Shown here: one piece after another, positions 12,291 through 22,774 of the stretch
Layout: each line of letters opens with the position of its first letter
How positions within the stretch are numbered: position 1 is the stretch's first letter
Assembly (NCBI GenBank): GCA_010015675.1
Contig: ML977026.1
Location: forward strand, 175,940-239,939
Length of the DNA stretch: 64,000 nucleotides
Reading direction: 5' to 3'
Origin: Byssothecium circinans
Lineage: Eukaryota > Ascomycota > Dothideomycetes > Pleosporales > Massarinaceae
The notes under the pieces: model-generated
What the model saw: only the letters and a program-made list of their open reading frames with translations
What the model was told of the DNA's origin: nothing
The model's database searches: none
Position numbers and translations under genes: made by a program

Positions 12291-13863
12291 GTGGATCCAT
12301 CATTATCGCCGGCCTCTTTTTGAGTTCTCACGCCCTTTACATCTTTGTACATAGCTTCTTTTAATGGTTGCGTCCCTTTTCCATTCTTTCACGGTAGTAG
12401 TTACGAGCAATGATGCGTGCTCGGGGATTAGCGGGGTCCATTTCGTTTGCTCCGAACCAGGGTCCCACACGAGGGCATGGAGTTATGGGCGTATTCAAAA
12501 GGCGTTACGAGCGGGTTGATATGGAAACGGTATGGGCCGGTATGGGTGGTCCTCTGGACGAGATGTGTGTTTGCGCACTCGCCGTGCTAGCTGTTCGTTT
12601 GAAGCTGAGCTGGAACTGGCAAAGATGGGAGTGAAACGGGTTAGTTTCGAGTGCTTGTGCGGCATGCATGTTATTGAATAGCGTGGACATTGGTGGTGGG
12701 GAACTAGCGGGCTATACGCGTTTGGGAAAATTCCGATGAATGCAGAGAAATTATCGCTTTTTGCTTAACCTATCTGTTGTCTGAGCGTCGGGGTCTATCT
12801 TGTGTGTTGTGCTGTTGTGGTGGGCTGGGAAGGGAGGGGGGAAGGGAGGGGGGAAGGGAGGGGGGAAGGGAGGGGGGAAGGAAGGGGGGAAGAGGGTGGT
12901 GAAGAACTGACTCTTATCTCTCATGACTGTGATAACTTGACCTGCAGCGGTATTCTTCGTATAAGACAAGGCATATCTACGTGTCTAGTTTCTAACTTTA
13001 GTATTTATGCGGCACGATCTAGAGGCAGACAGAGTCAGTAGAGCATTAATGTAGTACCTATACTAACTCTAGCGTAGGGAGATTTAGTGCAGGATGGATG
13101 GACGTTGGGTGTGAACGTAAAGCCTGACCTAACGGACCCCGTGGTGGAGAGTACGAAGGTGAGCTTGGAGGGAGGGGGGGGGACTAGGTCGGTATGATCT
13201 TGCCTTGCGGGGAAGTGGTGATGGGGTGTAAAGTCCATTATAAGCAATTGAAGAAGAAGATAAGAATATTAGTTAACTAAGAGAGTGGCCGTAGTCTACT
13301 AGTCTATAGTCTAATTACAAACCCTCTCTAGCGCAGCTATACTATAGTCTTGCACTATTTCTTTATTAACCCTAGTATAAACCTTTATACCTATATCTTC
13401 TAAGTCGCCTTTGCTTAGCTCGTTGCCTCCGCTCTTGAGAAAACGCCCGTTTCTGAGCCCATATCCCCGTGCACATACCTCTTTTACAAACCCCTCTATC
13501 AACGTACCTCCACTATTCAGCTAAAGAATTTCTGCTTAGAACGCAATGTATTTCCTAACCTAGTAAGGCGTTAGGGGGGCTATTATATTATAAATAGTAG
13601 GGATGGTTAATTTAAATTGCATAACATCTTTCGTATCCTCTTCCTTCGTAATCTTAACTGTAACCTTAAAAGTAGTTTTGACCCTAGTTATTATGTACAC
13701 CTTCTTACCTAATCTACACGTCTCTATATACTATACTCTATAACACCCACGCCTTTAATTGCCTTGGCTATATATTATAATGACAGCGTATTAACCCTGT
13801 TGTTTGTATAGTATTACAGGAGTATTCTATATTAGTAGCTAAACTGGACGCTGTCTGGTCTTC
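12291..13863. other. Intergenic region entering the accessory island
   Basis: The first 500 bases are ordinary 3' flank of EAF1. After a G-rich minisatellite the sequence becomes AT-rich from about 13,250, with frequent TpA and short broken frames. I see no supportable gene here. Confidence 0.5.
12826..12892. repeat. 13-bp G-rich minisatellite (about four units)
   Basis: The unit ggaagggaggggg repeats about four times with small variations. Closely spaced G runs make quadruplex formation plausible. It lies between EAF1 and the AT-rich island. Confidence 0.7.
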
Positions 13864-14109
13864 CTAGTCCAAGGGCACGAGCTGGATAAAGGTGCCGAAC
13901 AGACCAGCAGACCATTTCTGCGCCTTTTTTGCTGGACAGGAGAAGTGTTTTACCACTTTCGAAGAGGGATCGTCCGTTTTCGTGATGTGGGGTGGTGAAT
14001 CGGTTGATATAGCCTGGTTGCAGCCTTCAATTGAAGCTACGAGGGATCCTAACGGCATTTCGTTTAGGTGGATATTCCAGGAAGGCGAAAGGTAATATAT
14101 AGCCGGCAT
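13864..14109 (-). pseudogene. N-terminal fragment of a gasdermin-like protein
   Basis: This open frame of 81 codons starts with ATG at 14109 and ends at a TAG, after which AT-rich sequence follows. Its N-terminus (MPAIYYLSPSWNIHLNEMPL) resembles the start of the larger remnant at 15779 (MPASYFLGSSWDLYFDEVIP): both have the pattern MPAxYxL-x-SW-x5-E-x-P-x-G-x-VA. The later WSAGLFGTFIQ segment resembles the W/GLW-F motif I recall from fungal gasdermin-like proteins. Family members are usually about 250-300 aa, so this is a truncated 5' portion. Assignment to gasdermins rests on motif memory and the neighbouring protease, not on a search. Confidence 0.4.
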
Positions 14110-15042
14110 TAGTTTATAGGTTAAAGACGTAAATTATTAAGATGTAATAAAACTAGAGCTAAAGCATTACTATAGCATTATATTATAATACCTAAATACA
14201 TACTTTGTATAATCTAACATAGAGATAATAGTGCAGTAAATGCTTTATAGGTAGATGAAAGGAAAATCCTCCTTTTTAGAGTATCTGACGGACTAAAGGG
14301 TAGAGATATAAGAGTCTTAATCCTTTAATTATAGAAAAGGCTATGGATAGTGCGGGATATTAGAATATGTTATACTCCTAGCGTTATCTACTACTACGCT
14401 TTTAATCTATGCCCTTTAACGTCTACTACCTAGGAGAGGAGCTGAAGTAATCCTTGTAAGTGGCGTTTCTAGTCAGGCGTTTCTTATCCTTAGGGTTGAA
14501 AGGCTCTCGTTTCTTATGTGATACGTCTAGTTAGCTCCTAATAGCGAGAGGAGCGAAGCTAGACGCAGTAACGTGTGCAAGTTGCCTAGCAGTTGCATAG
14601 TGCAATTTGCACCATAGGGTAGCTAGGCTAGATGGAGTTCAGTGCGCTGGATTCCTAAGGTCCGTTTTTTGTTTAATAAAGTAAAGACATTCCCGCATAG
14701 CTAGAGAGGGTAAGGGTTAACGGGGTATTAGGGCTTAAAGGTATTCGTGCTTAGTGTTTATGTATAGGTAATTTGGAGGAAGCAACACACCAGTCTGGGG
14801 GCCTCTATTCCATACCCGTCTTAACTTCATCAAGCGACCTTATGGTAAATTGAGGAAAATAGCTAGCCCAGAAGACTTAGCGCGGAATTTTGCATTGTTT
14901 TCTCTATGGACACTGCGAGCACTGCGTAGTTTAAGCTCGCGACTGAGGGGTGAACTGTAACTCTGATCAGGAAGCTACTCCATAGGTGGTATAATTATAT
15001 TATAAGGTCCTTCTAATCCATCCTTAAATCTATCCTAAAGAG
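14110..15042. repeat. AT-rich degraded sequence between the two gasdermin-like remnants
   Basis: This stretch is rich in TpA and in stop codons in all frames. I see no coding segment or transposon motif. Alternation of moderately GC-rich patches with AT-rich patches is consistent with RIP-affected sequence of mixed age. Confidence 0.4.
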
Positions 15043-15779
15043 CTAATCCCCCTCAAGCCGATTCTCAGCTTTTTCAACAGTATATCCGTTCTCCGAGTTC
15101 TTCGCATGAGATTGTATAGGACCATAGATATACTCTCTGTGCGATGCCTTTCCTATGAGACTGAAGAGAATAGACTTAACCTCGAAAGCAAAGACTATTG
15201 ATCCATGGATCGAACGGGCGGTTCACCGAAGCAAATGCATCCTCCGTGATGCCCTAGGCGCGATACTCACCTGAGCAAATGGCATCTCAAATCCAATCTG
15301 CACGTATGCTTTTTCTCTTCTTCTGTTGTGGTCGAACTGACGTCGTGGGTGATCTTGACTCCAGTTATTATGAACGCTTTCACTCTTGTTCCTCCTATAT
15401 GAGATACCCTCTCACTCTCTATTCTTCCACGGATTTAGTGACAAATGATGTAGAAGGAGTGAGCTTTCTGGTCACCATCAACCTCGCAGCTATATTGTAC
15501 CTCAACCGTAGAGCTTGAAATCGTAGATATCTTTTCGTCTAATGCGGCGAACTACAGGAACGTTACAAAAGGTCAGAGTGTCCACTGCTTTGATACTTTT
15601 GCGACTCAAAAGATGTATTTGTCCTGCGTAAACAGAGAGAAAGGTGGCTCGATAGAGGAGGTAAGGTAAATAGATCAGAGAGCCCTTTCAGTGAATTGAA
15701 CAGTAGCCACGACAGTACCTGGGATTACCTCATCAAAGTAAAGGTCCCAGGACGATCCCAGAAAATAGGATGCAGGCAT
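15043..15779 (-). pseudogene. Gasdermin-like pore-forming cell-death protein, probably broken
   Basis: Fungal gasdermin-like proteins form membrane pores after proteolytic cleavage and drive regulated cell death. Three separate coding-like segments lie in order on this strand. The N-terminal piece is at 15675-15779 (MPASYFLGSSWDLYFDEVIP) and runs into TGA. A middle piece near 15265-15395 contains KAFIITGVKITHD, matching the [VF]-x-[IM]-TG-[LV]-KI motif I associate with the family, and ends beside a GTGAGT donor-like site. A C-terminal piece at 15043-15195 includes VFAFEVKSIL. The pieces are in different frames, and the expected mid-region with its GLW-type motif is not visible. I therefore think a deletion and frame damage have inactivated it, although unrecognised introns are possible. 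A subtilisin-like protease lies 2 kb away, which supports the assignment. Confidence 0.42.
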
Positions 15780-16332
15780 GTTATCTTGGATGTTTAGAGC
15801 ATAGAGTGAAAGTCCCAACTCGTTCGACGGAAGGAGTAGAGCCCAATTGAAAATCTGGCGATAGCACAAAGAACGAGTCCCAACGCTCCACTGCATCCAA
15901 CGGCCCCACCACTGCCATACCATCAATAGAGATGTTCCCAACCACGAAGCAGGAAGACTGTATTCCTGATTTTCGCAACGGCGCGCGGCTGCAAATCTGG
16001 CACATTCAGATTTAGTCTGCTTCCAAAACCCGTTGGCCCCTGATACGAAATGAGCGATCCAAGCCGTTAAACTAGCATCTTCTCTCACGCGCTTTTGGAG
16101 TCGCAATCAACACCTTGAGTACATAAGAATTAATTCTACACGAGAACCTAAACAAGAATTTCCACATGAGCCGTGTCCAGCACGACAAACACCCACACAA
16201 TAACAGCCACATCAGACCATTCATCCATACTCTCTGCATCCTTCCAACCTTCTGAAGCGTGTTGATGCAAAGGCCCATCGTTTTCTGACGAGCGCTACCT
16301 GGGTCTCCCCCTGCATCCCGGTTGGATGGGCT
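15780..16332. other. Unassigned sequence upstream of the gasdermin-like remnant
   Basis: On the minus strand an open frame continues upstream of the ATG at 15779 as far as 16106, but its protein has no family look. A second minus-strand frame at 15781-16005 is equally unfamiliar. It may be promoter sequence or remains of a further gene. Confidence 0.3.
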
Positions 16333-16967
16333 TTACAGAGTATTTTCTGCTCCCTTTTCCTGGGACTTTCCCCCCGAGGGAGCTGCAGGATCTTTTGCTT
16401 TATGGACGGCTTTCACCACTTCCTCCATCGTATTCATAGACTCTCCAATTCTGAGAAGCAATTCTAAGCGTGCATCTTCGCTGCATGATTGTTCGAGGTA
16501 TCGGAGGCAGAGGGCGGGGATTGTAGAGACAGGGGCTTTGAGACTCGTAACCATTTCTTCATCGGTGAGTTCGCGGCCAGCAAACACTATCAGGAATTAG
16601 CATTGGTACAGGAGAGCCTTTGAAGAGGAAGCATCTTACCACCGAGCATATCTGTGCAAATGATTTCTAGAAAGTTGATGATCAACAATCGTGGGAGGCG
16701 GTCGGCGCGAGCTTCGCTGCGAAGGCGGTGATCTAGGGAATCTGGCTCTGGCAAGAAAACCCGGCTAGTTGTTGCCCAGAGTTCGAATCTGTCGAGTTCC
16801 TTTTTCGCTTCCTCAAGAACGCGAGTTTGGTCCTTGGGAATTATCGAATAGTGGAGCAGGAGCTGGTGCGCTCGCTCGGCTGTTGAGACTATCGTTTCAT
16901 TGTCGAATTCCTTTAAGAAATTGAGCGCTACTGGTACTGTGGGAGCTGATCCAGATGGTGTCGTCAT
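16333..16967 (-). CDS. Small helical-domain protein of the accessory island
   Basis: Two exons, 16640-16967 and 16333-16586, are joined by an intron with a GTAAGA donor, a GCTAAT branch-like motif and a TAG acceptor. They encode about 193 aa. The protein looks all-helical with no signal peptide or membrane segment. Residues around 60-85 (RFELWATTSRVFLPEPDSLD followed by HRLR) follow the W-x-[TS]-x-x-x-[VG]-x7-[SP]-LD-[HY]-RLR pattern common in N-terminal helical domains of fungal signalling and NLR-like proteins. No enzymatic motif is visible. It lies between the gasdermin-like remnant and the subtilisin, and it is the only intact-looking gene in the island. A role in the same cell-death module is possible but unproven. 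Confidence 0.55.
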
Positions 16968-17836
16968 CGTGTTTGTATCTTTGGGCTTAGGATATTGACG
17001 GGTTGGTCTTCGATGGTGATAAAAAGGTATAGAGGAAGTGCTTGGGACAACGGTCTGTGACAGTGTGGAAGTATGAATATCAACTGGCCCTTAAGGTTAT
17101 CCCTCTATATATCGTTTGCGCTGTGTGAAGTATGAAGATGGTTGAAGAGAAGGGGAATCCTGAGCGCACGACAGTGACTCCGCTTGAGTCAAAGCACAAC
17201 CCCACAGCCGCCTGAGTCATCGTGCAACCAACATGTCTTGGTGCCCAACCGTCTTTCCCGTCGAGTTCTAAAACTGTGAGTAACGTCAGGTTTCATGTTG
17301 GCGGTTCAGCTCGCACTGACTCATTCCGCGAACGGGCCTGCGCGGAGTGTGTACCACGAGCTCCTTGAGCCGCTCCCCGATCTTTGCGAGTCCATGAATA
17401 CAGCAACAACACCTCGCACCAGCCTCAAAACTGAGAACCGGAAGGTCTTCCAACGTGCCCGGAGTAGCCCAAAATTGAAATGCAACAGATCGCGAATCTG
17501 GAAGCCTCGCGGATGGACTGCTGGCGAACGAAACTGAGCTCACCGACAAGTCAAAGCTATGCCTCACTGTTGTAATGTCCTGTAATTTACTCGACCTCTG
17601 CGGCAAGCCCTAATTTCCTAGTGGATGGACCGAAGACGGCATATGCGCTACACAAGCACAGTCACACATTTCCTTTCGATCAGCTCTAGTCGCACCAAGA
17701 CAGACAACCGCAGGTGAGTCACCTACAACTAACATATAGTTAACGACCTCAAACTCCTCTTCCATGGCATAATTCTCATGGAGATCTTTCGACAAGAGGA
17801 TTTGCCAATCACACCTACGCCTGGAAGGTCGATTGA
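16968..17836. other. Spacer between the helical protein and the protease remnant
   Basis: Contains the upstream region of the helical-domain gene. A minus-strand frame is open from 17795 to 17286 except for one TAG at 17610, and a plus-strand frame is open from 17295 to 17537. Neither shows a family I recognise. The plus frame could be a lost N-terminal exon of the protease. Confidence 0.3.
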
Positions 17837-19281
17837 TATCAAAAACACTCAGAGAAAAAGGCCGAAAAGGCGTTCAATAGTATTGAACGGGACGATCCTT
17901 AACGTTTCAAAGGCTTTGTCGGGGCGTGCATAGACGGATTCGAGGGTTCATCTGAGTCGGATGATGATTTATTCGCAATACGATTCTGTCAAAGAGTTAT
18001 TACTCCATTGCAGTCTATCTTTGCAGTTCTCTGGGGCAATAGAGATCCGGACGAGGTGATTTCCGTGATCAAAATGCCGACAGTGAAGCGCAAGAAGTCA
18101 CTTCCACCTCCAACGGCACCAAAGCCAGCACATTTCCAAGTATGTATCAGTCCAGTGGTCTTTAAATGCTTCTAAAATGTGCTAGACCAGGAAGCCAAAA
18201 CCTCGTGCACCAACCAGACATACCGTAGCTCCACTCAAGTTCTTCGACACGATTGATAAGCCCGAACAGAGACAGTAAGCAAGCCTAGCTATCTATACTC
18301 ATGCGCATTGACTTACTTTGCGACAGAATCTCCGGTGCTGCCAGATGGTTTGGATACTTCGAACAGGAACGTGTTCAGAATCAGCTTCCAAAACCCGCCA
18401 ATAAGAAAAACGAGAGAATCAAGATCGCCGTACTAGATACCGGTATTGACCTAGAGAATCCCTGGATCTACAACCACATCTGCAAAATCCGGTGTCGGCC
18501 AAACGAAATCGCTTGCAAGGACATCGATGGTCACGGAACCTAAGTTGCCTATCTTCTCTTGAGACTAGCACCGCATGCGAATCTGCGAATAGCCAAGGTC
18601 ACTAAATCCCAATATCTCGACGATGCCGATATTGGTAACATTGCCGATGCAATCCGTCACTTCGCAACCGAAAATGATCGAGTCGACATAATTAACCTCT
18701 CTTTCGGATTCCCCAAATATGACAAGAGACTGAAGCCGATACGAGAAGCAGTCCAATACGCGAGAGCGAAGAATGTGCTCATCTTTGCAGCCGCTGGTAA
18801 CGAAGGAGGCAATCACGGTATGTTCTGGCCGGCAAAGCTTCATGAAGTCGGCGACGTCATAAGTATCCACGCATCCGACAGCGACGGGAACGCATCCAGT
18901 TTCAATCCTACACCTGGATTAGGCGGCCCTATCTGTACGCTTGGAGAGGCCGTGCCTTCGTGCGAATTGGATGAGCGAAATCTCGCCGTACATCGAAGCA
19001 GTACTTCTTTTGCGACACCCATTGCGGTCGCTATTGCGGCAATTGTTTTGGGCTTTGTAGGGAATGTGGGTATGGAGGGTGTGCCAGAAGATTTTGAGTC
19101 GCTCAAGGAACGGCTGCGCACGAAGGCGGGGATGGAAAGAGTGTTGCGCACAACTTGTGTGCTCGCAGATGAGAAGAGGAGGGCAAAATTTTCCTATATT
19201 ACGCCGTGGTTTTTGCTGGATATTGAAGAGTGCTCACGGATACACATCATCGCGAACGAGTTGAGAGGTATTCCGGAATGA
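17837..19281 (+). pseudogene. Subtilisin-like (S8) serine protease with in-frame stop codons
   Basis: Subtilases of this type partner gasdermins in fungi, cleaving them to start cell death. Coding sequence runs 17837-18139, 18186-18274 and 18327-19281 with clean GT-AG introns; the first ATG in the undisturbed frame is 18074. The catalytic residues are all visible: Asp in KIAVLDTGIDLENPW, His in DGHGT, the oxyanion Asn in AAAGNEGG, and Ser in SSTSFATP, where the usual Gly of GTS is Ser. A TAA at 18541-18543 falls immediately after DGHGT, followed in frame by VAYLLLRLAPHA, the normal continuation. A second in-frame TAA at 17900-17902 interrupts upstream coding-like sequence (RFKGFVGACIDGFEGS follows it). 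Both fit CAA-to-TAA transitions. The upstream portion suggests a longer N-terminal domain than the ATG at 18074 would give. Confidence 0.72.
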
Positions 19282-20202
19282 GGTATACACGTGGACTTAC
19301 ATGTACCGTTCCTAGCAACATTTTAACAATGAAACTTCCCTTTCCATCTTCTCTATAGACTTGACAACCCAAATCTTTGACGGCAAACTGGCTAGTGAAG
19401 TGGGCCTTATACGACGGTGGAGCCGTGCAAATAATCTCAGGTTTAACGGCTCGTACTGGGGGAAGTGGGAAATGGATCTTATTAAAAAGAGTATACTAGC
19501 CTCCTATAATGCTCTCGTTTAGTAACGAAATGTCTTGTTAAAAAGCCTAATTAAGCTATTTAAAAAATCTACCTAAGGTAAATACAACACCTGGTACTCT
19601 ATATAAGATATTAGATCTTATATTTTCGTCATTCCTAGTATTTCTTTTCCGCAATGGAATGCTCTATATGCTATAAGTACTTTAAAAGCATCTTAGATAC
19701 GCATGTCACCTAGTAAAGTTATTTAAAAATATAACACTAGTAAGATTATAAGGCCTAAATCTATGCTGATTCGCTTCTCCCTTCGTTAGCTTTTTATCTT
19801 CCTTCTGCTGATCACCTTGAAACACCAGTGCGGACTCTCTGTAGTAACACTCACCAATACTTCCGGCTCGCTCCCATCCCCATCTTCATCAAACTCAACC
19901 TTGTTGCTACGAATTACCCCGAAAGGGTGGCCAGATGAAGTTTGATCACGTGTAAATATTCGCCAGTTAACTTCATGTGCGAAGTATCCTCTACAAATCA
20001 GATGCTAATAAACTATATATCAACACTACATAGGCAAGCCAGAATAGCTTCAAGGCACAATACCTAGTCAGCTCTCCATGTCTCAAGCCATCCAAAGATG
20101 TCTTCACTTAACAAGGATAATAGAGGAACATAAGCGCACACGGAAATAAACTCCATCTAGACCCCCTATGCCAGTTCCAATCTCATCTCTCTCCCACGCC
20201 CA
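19282..20202. repeat. AT-rich spacer with a degenerate dispersed repeat
   Basis: Mostly AT-rich without genes. Near 19,555-19,620 the sequence (ctacctaaggtaaatacaac and what follows) resembles the 142-bp repeat unit found at 31,950-32,387, in heavily mutated form. Confidence 0.4.
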
Positions 20203-21515
20203 TCAATACCTCCGATTCGCCTCCACCTTCACCAAATCCCTCTCCGCCTGCTGCGGATCCCCCTGAAACACCAATTCCAGCCTCCCCACCTCATTCTCCC
20301 TCACCCCCACAGGTTGCATAAACGTCCCCGTCTCCTCGATCCTCACGCTCGTATACCCCAAAAACTCCGGCTGCCGGGACTGCAAAGCCAACGCCACCAG
20401 ATCCGCAGGCGTAGACCAGCCTCGACACTGAATCGGTCGGAACAGCATACTTACCCAGTATATCAGGATACCGAGACAGTAGCTGCAGAGGAGCACTATG
20501 GAGAACTAGATCGTTTTGCCGTCGAAGTTCCAGCCCCAGCCCGTCTCGTAGACGGTGGCGCTGGTCTTGGTACAGTTGTCGAGGGCGAGGGAAAAGGACT
20601 TGGGACAGGCGAGGGTGGGGATGTTGGTAGCGATGGTGGTGCAGTTTTGATCGGTATCATCTTCATGCTCGTTGCACTTGTGAGGGCTTCTGTGAGAATG
20701 GTGTTCTGCTTTCGCATTTGCTAGAGCGTTCGCGAAGAGGGCGGCGAGCACCATTTCTTGGGATGCGGGTTGGCGTGCGTGGATGGCTTCGCTTTGGTTC
20801 CAGGGTTCGGGCATTTGGAGGAAAAGATCGGTTTTGTGGCCGGTTCTGTCGAGTACAGAGTGCCATAATTCCTTGGAAAAATCGGTTGGGATGGATATAG
20901 GGCTCTCCATGGCGTCGGGTTCGGGTTGTGTTGGCTGCGTGTGTACCAGGGGAATCGTCATCGTGGGGTTCGATATGTAGTAGGCCTGTTGCCATGTGGC
21001 ATGGATGCCGCACGCAACAATCGAGAGGCTCGAGTTGCCTGGGAAAACTTGGTTGGAGGAATTGATCGCGTCCGTTATGGAGGTAGTGTTGTTGCCTCCT
21101 ACCATGAAAGCGCTCAGTTGTATCACGGAGTAGTCGACTCCTGATGGAGGCTTCATCCATTGTCCAATGCGGTCATTCCCCGTGGAGTTGTTCTCGGACG
21201 AAGGGGGCTGTAATGTGTACAAGGATGCAGCAGACCACGGGTGAGCCAGCAAGACGTGTCACAAGTCAAGACGGGTGACTCAACTTGACCACAATGCACC
21301 TTGCCGTCCTGAAAATCCCTCATGCATTTTTGCGTATCACAATTCTGTCGATCATTAGCTTTTAGAAATGAGCTGGGAGAAACTATTGACCGTCCGTACG
21401 AGCACGTAAGGCTCCGTGTTAAACTTCTCAGCAATGCATACACAAGATGTACTGAACGTTCATCGAATTTTTCTTTGGCGAATTTGAGAAAATGCAAGCG
21501 GATAAAAGATTGCAA
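20203..21515 (-). pseudogene. Decayed fungal integral membrane protein
   Basis: A 248-codon frame (20506-21252) contains SVIQLSAFMVGGNN, several N-glycosylation sites (NNST, NSS, NQS) and an extracellular-type composition. After one in-frame TAG at 20506-20508 the same frame continues to 20203 with a hydrophobic segment (LLCSYCLGILIYWVSMLFRP) and an ordinary C-terminus. This layout, an ectodomain then a C-terminal transmembrane helix followed by QCRGWSTPADLVALALQS, matches a large family of uncharacterised fungal membrane proteins. Upstream, the frame is closed by a TGA and continues in another frame (cysteine-rich, to 21515), so the N-terminal part is missing or shifted. The TAG fits a C-to-T change of CAG. 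Probably a pseudogene. Confidence 0.55.
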
Positions 21516-21857
21516 GGAGGCGATAGTGGCACCGCTGTCCTCTTAGAACTGCCACGCAGGCAGTGTGTACGTTGTAGTGCACCAATCAATAACAAATCCA
21601 GGGTAGACAGTTTCAAATGTGATCTTCGTTGTCGTTTTTCTGTGGTGATATGAGGATGAACGTGTTTTAACTTGTCAAAATGTATTTTCCATATCTCCCA
21701 GGTGGAGACGGTATAATATGTACAGGTAAAACTACAGCAGAACGCCGGAAGCCCATGCATGGGATGCCGATAGCAATCGAACCCCTCCTCGCTTTTGTGT
21801 TGTTCGAAGATACCCTCATTCCGTCGGTCGGATCGATCGATCAGGACTTCGCCTCGC
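21516..21857. other. Intergenic, no gene seen
   Basis: Short unremarkable sequence between the decayed membrane protein and the next gene. No supportable open frame. Confidence 0.4.
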
Positions 21858-22261
21858 TCATTTGCCCTTAGGGTTATTATACTGCTGCTCGTAGAACTTT
21901 TCCGGCCAGACAGGCTGTAGAAACATTAGCATGCATTCATCACACCCTCGTTCATGCTCTCCTCTTCCCATCCACGTACCTGACTCTGCTGATCCGAGAT
22001 ATTCCTCTTATGGAAATCCGACTGTGGGCCCTTGCTCTCGCCCATCTGTCTGCTCTCCACATTCTGCGCGTCTCCCCTCATGGTGCCCGCGCCCGGGGTG
22101 TGATGCGGCGTTGCGCCCCCTGCGGAGAAGCGGTCCTCGATGTTCTGCACCTCGCGTGTCTTGTACGGGTTCGGGAACCAGTATTGTCGCATGAACATGT
22201 AGTAGGTAAAGCCGACGGCGCCGCCGGCCATGAAGATCTTGGGGATGGTGAGGGGTGCCAT
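21858..22261 (-). CDS. Small conserved fungal protein with one membrane segment
   Basis: Two exons, 21980-22261 and 21858-21914, encode about 112 aa. The intron has a GTACGT donor, a GCTAATG branch-like site and a CAG acceptor. Splicing replaces the unspliced tail with PVWPEKFYEQQYNNPKGK. The N-terminus (MAPLTIPKIFMAGGAVGFTY) contains a short hydrophobic helix and could be a membrane anchor or mitochondrial signal. It is followed by a conserved-looking hydrophilic part with NPYKTREVQNIEDRFSAGG and HHTPGAGTMRGD. I recognise the general type from other ascomycete genomes but not a function. It is divergent from ERD1. Confidence 0.7.
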
Positions 22262-22774
22262 TCTGCGTGGTGGGCGTGGTGGTCGTGGTGGCGAGAGGTG
22301 GGTGTGGATGTATGGAAGGGCCGTTTGATGGATCGGCCTCTTAGGAGCTTTGTTCGATGGATTGAAAGGATTCCGTAGGTGACTATGTAGTGTAGGTCGG
22401 TAGGTTTGGACCAATGGCTCCTTCTCCTTCACATTACTTTAAAGTGTTTGCGTCATGGCGACGTGCTTTGGGAAAAGCTCACATTTTTGGCTTGGCAGGG
22501 CTGAAGGAGATGCGGCTGAAAATTACGTCAGCTGCACTAGCCACTGTGGCGCATCCATCGACATTAGCTGGCCCTTTTTGCGACACCAATAATCTCCCGG
22601 ATGAGAACACTTTGTCCTTACCTACACCACGGGAAAAGAGAAGAGGAGGTCATCGGCTACAGTCCCTCGCTTAAAGATTGAAGAGTTGGAAAGACAGCAC
22701 GTCGGGATTGATGAGAGAAGAGGCGGGTCAGAAGGGCGCGCATACCGATAGGAGACTTCGGACGAGATTGAAAC
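22262..22774. promoter_or_regulatory. Divergent upstream region, small membrane protein / ERD1
   Basis: 513 bp between two divergent start codons. No other coding frame is convincing here. Presumed to hold both promoters. Confidence 0.4.

Noticed and set aside
15279..15518. 79-codon plus-strand frame
   Set aside because: Antisense to the gasdermin-like middle segment, whose motif on the minus strand is more convincing.
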